DNA of 13,676 bases from Prevotellaceae bacterium UBA6417. Lineage in GTDB: Bacteria; Bacteroidota; Bacteroidia; Bacteroidales; Bacteroidaceae. The translations under genes and the position numbers were made by a program. Position 1 is the first letter of the stretch. Every line of letters starts with the position of its first letter. Under the pieces are notes generated by a model. It was given only the letters and a program-made list of their open reading frames with translations, did no database searches and was not told where the DNA came from. Positions 5,100 to 13,045 of the stretch are shown piece by piece. The stretch lies in the NCBI GenBank assembly GCA_002439755.1, contig DJPH01000040.1, forward strand, positions 1 to 13,676, read 5' to 3'.

Positions 5100-7367
5100 A
5101 TGAACGTAATTACAAAAACTGTCCAACTTCCTGATGGACGTACTATCAGCATTGAGACAGGAAAGGTGGCCAAACAGGCTGACGGCTCTGCCGTACTTCG
5201 TTTGGGCAACACCGTGTTGCTCGCAACAGTATGCGCAGCCAAGGATGCAGTACCAGGAACAGACTTCATGCCGCTTCAATGCGACTATAAAGAACAGTAT
5301 GCGGCAGCAGGCCGTTTTCCGGGCGGATTTACAAAACGTGAAGGCAGGGCCTCAGATTATGAAATTTTGACCAGTCGTTTGGTAGACCGTGTATTACGTC
5401 CGCTGTTCCCCAGCAATTATCACGCCGAAGTATATGTAAGCATCATGCTACTAAGTGCCGATGGCATAGACATTCCGGATGCATTAGCCGGTTTTGCAGC
5501 CAGTGCGGCAATTGCATGTTCAGATATTCCAATTGAAGCACCAATCGGAGAAGTACGCGTTGCAAGAGTAAACGGAGAATACATCGTAGACCCGACTTTT
5601 GAACAGCTTGAAAAGGCTGACATGGACATTATGGTGGGTGCCACAGAAGAAAACATTATGATGGTCGAGGGCGAAATGGATGAAGTCTCCGAACAAGACC
5701 TTTTAGGTGCACTCAAAGCTGCACACGAAGCCATCAAGCCCATGTGCCGCCTGCAAAAGGAACTTTCCAAAGAGCTTGGAACGGATGTCAAGCGGGAATA
5801 CTGCCACGAAATCAATGATGAAGACTTACGGACAGAATGCCGCGAGGCCTGCTATGACAAGGCCTATGCCCTTTCAGCAAGCGGACTGGCAGACAAGCAT
5901 GGACGTGAAGACGGATTCACACAAATCCGAGAAGATTTCAAGGAAGCCTATGCAGCAAAACATACAGAACTGACACCTGAAGAGCTGGAAGAAAAGAACG
6001 CTTTGATTGACCGCTACTACAATGATGTGGAACGCGATGCAATGCGCCGCTGCATCTTAGACGAAGGCAAGCGTTTGGACGGAAGAAAAACAACGGAGAT
6101 ACGGCCTATCTGGTGCGAAGTAAGTCCTCTGCCAATGCCTCATGGTTCAGCCATTTTCACTCGTGGCGAGACCCAATCCTTGGCAACCTGCACTTTAGGA
6201 ACGAAATTGGACGAAAAAATGATTGACGACGTATTGGATCAAAGCTACATGCGTTTCCTGCTTCACTACAACTTTCCTCCTTTCTGCACCGGTGAAGCAA
6301 AAGCGCAACGCGGCGTAGGCCGACGTGAAATAGGACACGGGCATTTGGCTTGGCGCGCACTGAAAGGGCAAATCCCCGAGGACTTCCCCTATACAGTACG
6401 CGTCGTTTCACAAATCCTTGAGTCGAACGGCTCATCTTCTATGGCAACTGTCTGCGCAGGAACCTTGTCGCTAATGGATGCAGGTGTGCCAATTAAAAAT
6501 CCTGTCTCGGGTATTGCCATGGGACTTATCAAGAACCCCGGTGAAGACAAATATGCCGTATTAAGTGACATCTTAGGAGACGAAGATCACTTGGGCGACA
6601 TGGACTTCAAGACAACGGGAACGAAAAAAGGCTTGACAGCAACCCAGATGGACATTAAATGCGACGGTTTGTCATACGAAATACTTGAAAAAGCCTTGAT
6701 GCAAGCCAAAGAGGGACGTGAGCACATTCTTTCCAAACTGACAGAAACAATCGCAGAACCACGGGCAGACTTCAAACCCAATGTACCGCGAATCGAACAA
6801 ATCACCATTCCTAAAGAATTCATTGGTGCCGTTATAGGCCCGGGTGGAAAAATTATACAAGGGATGCAGGAAGAAACCGGAGCAACCATTACAATTGAAG
6901 AAGTTGACGGCGTAGGCAAAGTACAGGTAAGCGCGCCCAACAAGGAAAGTATCGATGCCGCACTTGGAAAAATCCGTGCCATCGTGGCTATCCCTGAAGT
7001 CGGTGAGGTTTACGATGCAAAAGTTGTAAGCATCATGCCTTATGGATGCTTCGTAGAGTTCATGCCAGGACGCGAAGGCCTGCTCCATATCAGCGAAATG
7101 GATTGGAAGCGTCTCGAAAATGTTGAAGAAACGGGCATAAAAGAAGGTGACCACATACAAGTGAAGCTCCTGGAAATAAACGAAAAGACAGGAAAATTCC
7201 GTCTAAGCCACCGAGTATTGATGGAAAAGCCTGAAGGCTATGAAGAACGCCCGCAACGCCAACGTGGTGAGCGTCCGCAACGTCAACGTGGAGACCGTCC
7301 TCAACGCCAACACGGACGCAATGGTGAGCATAACCAAGAAGCAACAGACAACACCGAGAAAGAATAA
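5100..7367 (+). CDS. pnp: Polynucleotide phosphorylase
   Basis: PNPase degrades RNA 3' to 5' using phosphate and can also add tails; it works as a trimer in the cytoplasm. The 755-residue product has all standard domains: first RNase PH domain (about 8-215), helical linker (about 240-310), second RNase PH domain (about 313-540), KH domain (about 560-620, GPGG loop near 580) and S1 domain (about 634-702, 'GEVYDAKVVSIMPYGCFVEF'). The catalytic segment LGDEDHLGDMDF is intact; D494 and D500 correspond to the essential D486 and D492 of E. coli as I recall them. The start is ATG 5100, as the conserved N-terminus begins at once. After S1 comes a low-complexity tail with three (E/D)RPQRQ(R/H)G repeats, then an acidic end. 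The gene appears to be transcribed alone, between its own promoter and a hairpin terminator. Confidence 0.98.
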   Translation: MNVITKTVQLPDGRTISIETGKVAKQADGSAVLRLGNTVLLATVCAAKDAVPGTDFMPLQCDYKEQYAAAGRFPGGFTKREGRASDYEILTSRLVDRVLRPLFPSNYHAEVYVSIMLLSADGIDIPDALAGFAASAAIACSDIPIEAPIGEVRVARVNGEYIVDPTFEQLEKADMDIMVGATEENIMMVEGEMDEVSEQDLLGALKAAHEAIKPMCRLQKELSKELGTDVKREYCHEINDEDLRTECREACYDKAYALSASGLADKHGREDGFTQIREDFKEAYAAKHTELTPEELEEKNALIDRYYNDVERDAMRRCILDEGKRLDGRKTTEIRPIWCEVSPLPMPHGSAIFTRGETQSLATCTLGTKLDEKMIDDVLDQSYMRFLLHYNFPPFCTGEAKAQRGVGRREIGHGHLAWRALKGQIPEDFPYTVRVVSQILESNGSSSMATVCAGTLSLMDAGVPIKNPVSGIAMGLIKNPGEDKYAVLSDILGDEDHLGDMDFKTTGTKKGLTATQMDIKCDGLSYEILEKALMQAKEGREHILSKLTETIAEPRADFKPNVPRIEQITIPKEFIGAVIGPGGKIIQGMQEETGATITIEEVDGVGKVQVSAPNKESIDAALGKIRAIVAIPEVGEVYDAKVVSIMPYGCFVEFMPGREGLLHISEMDWKRLENVEETGIKEGDHIQVKLLEINEKTGKFRLSHRVLMEKPEGYEERPQRQRGERPQRQRGDRPQRQHGRNGEHNQEATDNTEKE
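7245..7316 (+). repeat. Three 24-bp repeats coding the Arg/Gln tail of PNPase
   Basis: Three in-frame units of 24 bases (7245-7268, 7269-7292, 7293-7316) encode ERPQRQRG, ERPQRQRG and DRPQRQHG. Differences between units are mostly at third codon positions, so the repeat is old enough to have drifted while the protein pattern was kept. The basic, RG-containing tail could bind RNA or a partner protein. Confidence 0.9.
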
Positions 7368-7394
7368 TAGATCATTTCATATCTCCATGTTCAC

Positions 7395-7425
7395 AAAGCA
7401 GGGCACATTCATGCCCTGCTTTTTC
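7395..7425. terminator. Terminator between pnp and the MarC gene
   Basis: Two perfect 11-base arms, AAAGCAGGGCA (7395-7405) and its complement (7412-7422), flank a six-base loop. The right arm runs into a T stretch (7419-7424), and the left arm begins with A residues that give a short T stretch on the minus strand. It lies 27 bases after pnp and just before the end of the converging MarC-family gene, so it probably serves both. Confidence 0.88.
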
Positions 7426-7436
7426 GTATCAGCCCA

Positions 7437-8051
7437 CTATTGAGCAGGTTGAAACGTGTGCAACAGAGGAATGAAATTACTTGCAAACAAACGGATGGAA
7501 ATTGCCAAAAGTATAATGCCGAAGAATTTGCGTATTATGTATATAAACGCATCCGAAAAAAGTCTCTGTGCTTTTTCGGTTGCCTTCAATACCACATAAA
7601 CCCATACCATGTTAAGGAACAAGCCTATCAGAATATTTATCATGGCATACTCTGCACGCAAAGAAAGCAACGTGGTAAACGATGCGGCACCGGCCAACAA
7701 GGGAAATACCAACGGAACCAAAGTTGCTGACTTGATAGGTCCGTTATTGCGGAATATCACCACGTCCAAAATCATTTCCAATGACACCAGGAAAAGTATA
7801 AATGCGCCTCCCACGGCAAAAGACTTCACATCAACTTGAAACAAACGCAGTATCCACTCACCACAAATAAGGAACAAAAGCATAATGGCGCCACTGATAA
7901 ACACTGCTTTTCCTGATTCAACCTTGCGTCCCTCTTTTCGCAAGGCAATGATAATGGGCGTAGCCCCAATAGCATCGATAACAGCAAAGAGCACGATAAA
8001 TGAGCTCAATGCTCCTTGAAAATCAAACGAACCTAATACTGTCCAACTCAT
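7437..8051 (-). CDS. MarC-family integral membrane protein
   Basis: The product is 204 residues with six hydrophobic segments (about 12-37, 48-70, 77-98, 108-130, 136-157, 172-196), the size and layout of the MarC (UPF0056) family of inner-membrane proteins, whose transport role is unproven. Family signatures are present in modified form: 'VIDAIGATPIIIAL' stands where many members have a Pro in 'DPIG', and 'PLLAGAASFTT' where 'PLLAGPGAIT' is common. These two Pro losses may mark a Bacteroidetes subgroup. ATG 8051 is used as start rather than the TTG two codons upstream. The gene lies 55 bases after waaA on the same strand, so it may be the last gene of the gltX-waaA unit; no convincing promoter is seen in the gap. 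Confidence 0.88.
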   Translation of the reverse strand: MSWTVLGSFDFQGALSSFIVLFAVIDAIGATPIIIALRKEGRKVESGKAVFISGAIMLLFLICGEWILRLFQVDVKSFAVGGAFILFLVSLEMILDVVIFRNNGPIKSATLVPLVFPLLAGAASFTTLLSLRAEYAMINILIGLFLNMVWVYVVLKATEKAQRLFSDAFIYIIRKFFGIILLAISIRLFASNFIPLLHTFQPAQ

Positions 8052-8106
8052 AATCAAACATATTAAAAGTTATTGCTAATCTTGTTCCACCTACAGATTA
8101 CAGCCT

Positions 8107-9393
8107 CTATCGTAGGCCTGTAAAAGATGATGCGTTAGGTAGCTCTTCGTATGTTGGAAGATTATCAAAATCTATCATACGAAAAACCATTTCAGTTGCT
8201 CCTGCATTACCCACAATATAGTTTCTTGCACGTTTTCCGGCTTCCTGCAAAAAATCATTGTCGGATGTAAAGTGCTGCATCAGCCGCCCATAAGTATCTA
8301 TATCTTTTATTTCGAAGCAACCGCCCAAATCCAATAAGTTCTGGGCTTCACGGAAATTTTCATTATTAGGCCCGATTATAACAGGAATACCATACACGGC
8401 AGCCTCAGGAACATTATGTATGCCCGCTCCGAAGCCTCCACCCACATAAGCGATATGTCCATACCTATAAATTGAAGAAAGCAAACCGTAGCAATCTACT
8501 ATCAAGCAATCGGCATCGGCTGCATTGCCTGCCGTAGCACGGGTATAACGCAAAGATGGACGCTTCAGCTTAGACTCAATTTCAAGCAGATGTGCTTCAC
8601 TGACCACATGAGGTGCCAGTATAAGCTTTTGCTCAGGATGGCGGTTAAAAAAATCTATGATGATATCTTCATCGGGCTGCCATGTGCTTCCGGCCACTAA
8701 TATCCGTTCCTTAGGGGAAGCAGACCGTACGAAAGATTCAACGAGTGGCAAAGGCTTGGATTCATCGTGTATCCGGATTACTCTATCAAAGCGCGTATCA
8801 CCGACAACTGTTACATTTGATATGCCATGCTGCACAAGCAATTTGCGAGAGTCCTCGTTCTGTACAAAAAAACGGGTAAAGCACCTCAGCACTCTTGAAT
8901 AGGGCTTGGCGTATTTTCTAAAGAATATCTGATTGGGGCGAAATATGCTTGACACGCTAAATACCGGTACGTGCCTGCGATGAAGAGCTGCCAAATAGTT
9001 CTGCCAAAACTCATATTTTATGAAGAATGCCATGCTTGGGCGAGCCAAACGCAGGAATTTACGTGCATTGAGTGCAGTGTCAAAAGGCAGGTAGCAAATT
9101 ACGTCGGCTCCTTTGTAATCCTTACGGACTTCATATCCTGACGGTGAAAAGAATGTCAGCAGTATCTTGTATTGCGGATATTCTCTACGAATCTGCTCCA
9201 TTAAGGGCCGTCCTTGTTCAAACTCTCCCAACGATGCTGCGTGGAACCATATATACTTGGCCCCGGGGTCTATCTGTTCCCTTAGTATACGATAGGTTTG
9301 ACGGTGTCCTTGCATCATGAGGCGTGCTTTACGCTTAAAGAGCGAAGCCACGTTGACACAGAGCATATACAGATATATCGCGAGCGAATACAT
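8107..9393 (-). CDS. waaA: 3-deoxy-D-manno-octulosonic acid (Kdo) transferase
   Basis: WaaA transfers Kdo from CMP-Kdo to lipid A precursor at the inner face of the cytoplasmic membrane, the first step of LPS core assembly. The product is 428 residues, the usual length. It starts with a hydrophobic anchor (about 1-19), followed by a GT-B fold. The motif 'WFHAASLGEFEQG' holds the probable catalytic base E57 (matching Glu31 of the Aquifex enzyme as I recall), and E128 in 'IKYEFWQ' matches the second conserved Glu. The C-terminal donor-binding half contains 'AGSTWQPDE', 'YVGGGFGAGIHNVPEAAVYGIPVIIGP' and 'NFREAQNL'. ATG 9393 is four bases after the gltX stop codon, so the two are co-transcribed. 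Whether it adds one or two Kdo units cannot be told from sequence. Confidence 0.96.
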   Translation of the reverse strand: MYSLAIYLYMLCVNVASLFKRKARLMMQGHRQTYRILREQIDPGAKYIWFHAASLGEFEQGRPLMEQIRREYPQYKILLTFFSPSGYEVRKDYKGADVICYLPFDTALNARKFLRLARPSMAFFIKYEFWQNYLAALHRRHVPVFSVSSIFRPNQIFFRKYAKPYSRVLRCFTRFFVQNEDSRKLLVQHGISNVTVVGDTRFDRVIRIHDESKPLPLVESFVRSASPKERILVAGSTWQPDEDIIIDFFNRHPEQKLILAPHVVSEAHLLEIESKLKRPSLRYTRATAGNAADADCLIVDCYGLLSSIYRYGHIAYVGGGFGAGIHNVPEAAVYGIPVIIGPNNENFREAQNLLDLGGCFEIKDIDTYGRLMQHFTSDNDFLQEAGKRARNYIVGNAGATEMVFRMIDFDNLPTYEELPNASSFTGLR

Positions 9394-9397
9394 GCGC

Positions 9398-10915
9398 TTA
9401 GCCTAAAACTTTGATAGCACGATCCATTCGGCGCAAGGTTTCTTCTTTGCCTAAAAAGGAAGAGATGTCAAACATGTGCGGACCGACACCTGCCCCTACC
9501 AAGGTCAGACGAAAGGCATTCATCACGTTGCCTGTATGCAAGCCGTTGTCTTCTATCCATTTCATCACAACCTCTTCTTGGTGTTCTATACTGAAATCTT
9601 CAAGGCCTTCAAGTACTTGAGCCAGCCTGCGCATCGTTTCGGCCGAATCCTCTTTCCAACGCTTTTTGACGGTTTTTTCGTCATAGCTATCGGGAGCCAC
9701 AAAGAAGAATTTGCACAAAGGCCACAGCTCTCTGACGAAATTCACTCGGTTTTTCATCATCTTCACTACCTCCTTTGCACGCTCCAGTGTGGTTTGTATG
9801 CCGTTAGCTTCCAGTATTTTCAAGAACTCAGGTGCTATTTCACTATCGGGCTTCTTCAGGATATATTCATGGTTGAACCATATACCTTTCATATAGTCGA
9901 ACTTGGCTCCGGCTTTACTGCATTTGGAAAGGTCAAACTGCTCTATAAGCTCTTGCATCGAGAACAATTCTTGTTCTGTTCCCGGGTTCCACCCCAGAAG
10001 AGCAAGGAAGTTAATGACCGCTTCCGGGAAATAGCCTTTTTCGCGATAACCTGCACTTATGGCTCCCGTAGCAGGGTCTTGCCATTGCAAGGGGAAAACC
10101 GGGAAACCCAGACGATCGCCATCGCGCTTGCTGAGTTTGCCTTTACCGTCCGGCTTAAGCAGCAACGGCAGATGGGCAAATTCAGGCATTGTTGCCTCCC
10201 ATCCGAATGCCTTGTAGAGCAACACGTGAAGGGGTGCAGACGAAAGCCATTCTTCGCCGCGTATGACGTGAGTTATTTCCATCAGATGGTCATCAACTAT
10301 ATTGGCCAGGTGGTATGTAGGCAGGTCATCAGCCGATTTGTAAAGCACTTTGTCGTCCAGCACCGAGGAGTTGATAACCACATCTCCGCGTATCAGATCT
10401 CTCACATGGATGTCCTTGCCGGGTTCTATCTTGAAACGCACCACATACTGTGCGCCGCTTTCCAACAGCTTGTTTACTTCATCTGCGGGCAGCGTCAGTG
10501 AATTTCTCATCCTTCCACGTGTAGATGCGTCGTATTGGAAGTTTTTGATTTCGTCCCTTGCCTTTTGCAACTCGTCGGGAGTGTCGAATGCATAATAGGC
10601 ACACTCTTTGTCTAAGAGCTGCCGAACATACTTGCGATAGATGTCGCGTCTTTCAGATTGACGGTAAGGACCTTTGTCACCACCGAAGGAAACCCCTTCA
10701 TCAAAGGGTATGCCAAGCCAGTGAAAGCTTTCCAAGATATACTCTTCTGCACCAGGCACAAAGCGATTGGAGTCGGTGTCTTCTATACGGAAGATTATCT
10801 TTCCTCCATGTCGCTTGGCAAACAAGTAATTATACAAGGCGGTTCTTACTCCGCCAATATGCAGTGGCCCTGTAGGGCTTGGAGCAAAACGTACTCTGAC
10901 CTCTTTTGATTGCAT
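9398..10915 (-). CDS. gltX: Glutamyl-tRNA synthetase
   Basis: This class I synthetase charges tRNA-Glu with glutamate. The product is 505 residues. The N-terminal 'VRVRFAPSPTGPLHIGGVRTALYNYLF' contains the HIGH-type signature as HIGG (19-22), and the KMSKS-type loop is KLSKR (260-264). 'RIEDTD' and 'VIRGEEWLSSAPLH' are also standard for the family, and the C-terminal helical anticodon-binding part is complete. The start is ATG 10915 (MQSKEVRVRF). The frame remains open upstream to 11098, but that part overlaps the preceding glycosyltransferase gene and does not resemble GltX. It is followed by waaA after four bases. A -7-like box lies just upstream. Confidence 0.97.
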   Translation of the reverse strand: MQSKEVRVRFAPSPTGPLHIGGVRTALYNYLFAKRHGGKIIFRIEDTDSNRFVPGAEEYILESFHWLGIPFDEGVSFGGDKGPYRQSERRDIYRKYVRQLLDKECAYYAFDTPDELQKARDEIKNFQYDASTRGRMRNSLTLPADEVNKLLESGAQYVVRFKIEPGKDIHVRDLIRGDVVINSSVLDDKVLYKSADDLPTYHLANIVDDHLMEITHVIRGEEWLSSAPLHVLLYKAFGWEATMPEFAHLPLLLKPDGKGKLSKRDGDRLGFPVFPLQWQDPATGAISAGYREKGYFPEAVINFLALLGWNPGTEQELFSMQELIEQFDLSKCSKAGAKFDYMKGIWFNHEYILKKPDSEIAPEFLKILEANGIQTTLERAKEVVKMMKNRVNFVRELWPLCKFFFVAPDSYDEKTVKKRWKEDSAETMRRLAQVLEGLEDFSIEHQEEVVMKWIEDNGLHTGNVMNAFRLTLVGAGVGPHMFDISSFLGKEETLRRMDRAIKVLG

Positions 10916-10933
10916 AAAGATATGTTTTGAGTG

Positions 10934-10941
10934 CAAAATTA
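10934..10941 (-). promoter_or_regulatory. Possible -7 box of gltX
   Basis: On the minus strand TAATTTTG (10941-10934) matches TAnnTTTG. The expected -33 TTTG is not seen. Transcription would start near 10927, leaving a very short leader of about 12 bases before the gltX ATG. It suggests that gltX-waaA can be expressed apart from the glycosyltransferase genes upstream. Confidence 0.4.
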
Positions 10942-11001
10942 CACTTTTTTTATGAGAATCGGCTGTTTCTGCAGGCTTTATACCGGTTTTCGCATGAATG
11001 C

Positions 11002-11790
11002 TCAGCGATGAATTACGCTGCGAACAATAAACAATAAATGGAGTGCCACAGTAGGAACAACACCATAATGATGTGACATGATGCTGAAACGTTCCCACAA
11101 TGACTTCCGATGGTTCTTGGTTGTCAGTCCTCCGTCCAGATAGTCAGCCACGGCGGCATGTACATTCACCAAAGGCTGGCCTCGCAAAGCTGCCTCTTTC
11201 ATGATGCGGATGCACCAGTCAAAATCGGCTGAGAAGCGATATTTCAAGTCGTAAGGCTGATGACGGGCTATGTCAACCTGTGCAAAGAATGCCTGATGGC
11301 ACACCAGCATGCCCCACTTGAAGCTTTTCCACGAAAGGCTCTCCGGAGGAGAAAGCCTGCGTTTGCGCAGAAAATGCCCTGCATTGTCTACTATAAAAGT
11401 ATCACCATAGACAACAGCCGGTCTGCATGTTGCTGCAGCGACAACCCGCTCAATGGTATCATCGGCATGCAGTTTGTCGCCCGCATTCAAGAACAGGATG
11501 TAGTCTCCGGTAGCCATTTGCAGTGCCTTGTTCATGGCATCATAAAGGCCGTTGTCATTCTCACTTAAAATTACAATCTCATGGGGGTGTTCTGCCAATG
11601 TGTTGTGCTCCTGATAGCGATGCAGCAAGGGCAAAGTGTCATCAGTTGAATTTCCGTCAATAATCAGATGCTCTATTGACGCATAGGTCTGGCTCGCCAC
11701 ACTTTGAAGTGTCCTTTCAAGCAGACCGGCAGCATTATATGTCACGGTCGCTATTGTCACTTTCAATGGGCAACAGCATTTATTTTTCAT
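11002..11790 (-). CDS. Family 2 glycosyltransferase (GT-A fold)
   Basis: The 262-residue product is a soluble or membrane-associated GT2 enzyme of the WcaE-like type that adds a sugar from a nucleotide donor to a growing surface glycan. It has 'VTIATVTYNAAGLLERTLQSV', the nucleotide-binding 'IIDGNSTDDT', 'NGLYDAMNKALQMATGDY' and 'LFLNAGD', where NAGD takes the metal-binding position usual for this subgroup. 'FSADFDWCIRI' probably holds the catalytic Asp. The start is ATG 11790, which overlaps the end of the GT4 gene by 11 bases; a TTG ten codons further upstream would add non-family residues. A Cys-rich N-terminus (KNKCCCPLK) is unusual. A hydrophobic C-terminal end (about 240-258) may lie at the membrane. 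Donor and acceptor are unknown. The gap of 86 bases to gltX shows no clear terminator. Confidence 0.9.
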   Translation of the reverse strand: MKNKCCCPLKVTIATVTYNAAGLLERTLQSVASQTYASIEHLIIDGNSTDDTLPLLHRYQEHNTLAEHPHEIVILSENDNGLYDAMNKALQMATGDYILFLNAGDKLHADDTIERVVAAATCRPAVVYGDTFIVDNAGHFLRKRRLSPPESLSWKSFKWGMLVCHQAFFAQVDIARHQPYDLKYRFSADFDWCIRIMKEAALRGQPLVNVHAAVADYLDGGLTTKNHRKSLWERFSIMSHHYGVVPTVALHLLFIVRSVIHR

Positions 11791-13045
11791 GGTCGTCACA
11801 TAACCGGTTGTAGATTGCAATGTACTTCATTGCAACGTTGTGTTCAGAATAGTTGGCCACTGCATAGCTGCGTGCTGCCTTCGATACTTCGGCATAGTTG
11901 CACTCACATAATACCCATTCGAGACCTTTTTTCAAGTCTTCCGCGTTGCGCGGCTCGGCAAGATAGCCTGTTGCGCGATGGCTGATCATTTCGGGAATTC
12001 CACCTACACGGAACCCAATGCAAGGCAATCCGCAGGCCATGGCCTCAACGATGGTATTGGGCAAATTGTCTTGCAACGAAGGAATAACAAATGCATCGCA
12101 GGCTGCATAGAGCGATGCCATACGTTTTTCGTCCTCGACATATCCCATCGGATATACAGGATAAGGAAATCGTTCTGCCAGGGTCTGGGCATCTTTGCCC
12201 ACTGCAACGATGGCAAGCTTGTCGCGTGATTCGGGATGAGCTTCGGCATATTGCCGGCAGGCATCCACCAGATAATCAAGCCCTTTTATAGGTAATGTCG
12301 TGCGATAAGCACTGAACAGTATCAATTGTTTGTCCAATGGCAGACGACATTCATTGCGCATCTTGTCTTTCGGCTGCGGCCTGAACAGCTGTATATCTAT
12401 GGGATTCGGTATGTCAGCAACTTTCTTTCCGCGCAGCAGATAACTGCTTTCTGCCTCTTCGGCCAACCATTTGCTGCACGCCACAAAAGCCACACCTGAG
12501 TTTTGCAAGATGCGGTCTTTAGCCTGAAATACGCGATAGCTCAAGTCGTGCTTTGCGGGCTTCTGCAGCAACATGCAGTCATGGCATCCTGTCTTAAAAC
12601 GCTCACAATCGTGTGCATAATGGCAGATTCCGGTGAAAGGCCACATATCATGCAAGGTCCATACCACAGGCTTTCCCGACTGCAATATCGCGGATATGTT
12701 GCGCAAAGACAGGAAACCTTGGTTGACCCAATGTAGATGTATCACATCGGCCTCTCTATACTCCGGCAGTGCTGTTATGTTGGTACCGCACATTGCGGTA
12801 TCTATATCAAACAAGTGCTCTCGACTAAAGCCGTTGCCTGCCCAGATGCGGAAACGTTCCCACAAAAAGTTATATTTCAATCGCCATGACTGGGGCAGTT
12901 CAACTACGGAGAGGTTTTTGTCAGACTTCCGTCTTACGAGCATCTTGGCTTTTACCCCGTTGTTGGTAAGGGCTTCCTTCAGGCGCAGAGCCGCGATGGC
13001 CGCACCTCCGGTTTTTTCGGATGCGTTTACTATCAGTACTCTCAT
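11780..13045 (-). CDS. Family 4 glycosyltransferase (GT-B fold, WcaC-like)
   Basis: The 421-residue product is a retaining GT-B enzyme, probably cytoplasmic, for a surface polysaccharide. The N-terminal half begins 'VLIVNASEKTGGAAIAALRL' and includes 'DVIHLHWVNQGF' and 'VVWTLHDMWPFTGICHY'. It holds a Cys cluster (C141, C147, C154, C157) that is typical of WcaC-like members and may bind metal. The C-terminal donor-binding half has 'FSAYRTTLPIKGLDYL' and 'IPSLQDNLPNTIVEAMACGLP', where the E-x7-E signature reads D326-x7-E334, a change common in this subgroup. Its ATG overlaps the stop of the LicD gene by four bases (ATGA), and its end overlaps the GT2 gene by 11 bases, so the three form one operon. 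Confidence 0.94.
   Translation of the reverse strand: MRVLIVNASEKTGGAAIAALRLKEALTNNGVKAKMLVRRKSDKNLSVVELPQSWRLKYNFLWERFRIWAGNGFSREHLFDIDTAMCGTNITALPEYREADVIHLHWVNQGFLSLRNISAILQSGKPVVWTLHDMWPFTGICHYAHDCERFKTGCHDCMLLQKPAKHDLSYRVFQAKDRILQNSGVAFVACSKWLAEEAESSYLLRGKKVADIPNPIDIQLFRPQPKDKMRNECRLPLDKQLILFSAYRTTLPIKGLDYLVDACRQYAEAHPESRDKLAIVAVGKDAQTLAERFPYPVYPMGYVEDEKRMASLYAACDAFVIPSLQDNLPNTIVEAMACGLPCIGFRVGGIPEMISHRATGYLAEPRNAEDLKKGLEWVLCECNYAEVSKAARSYAVANYSEHNVAMKYIAIYNRLCDDHEK

Noticed and set aside
9476..10501. Open frame of 341 codons on the + strand
   Set aside because: It lies fully antisense to gltX, whose product has all family motifs. The translated product has no domain signature.
10916..11098. 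N-terminal extension of GltX
   Set aside because: The added residues overlap the glycosyltransferase gene and precede the conserved first strand, which starts right after ATG 10915.
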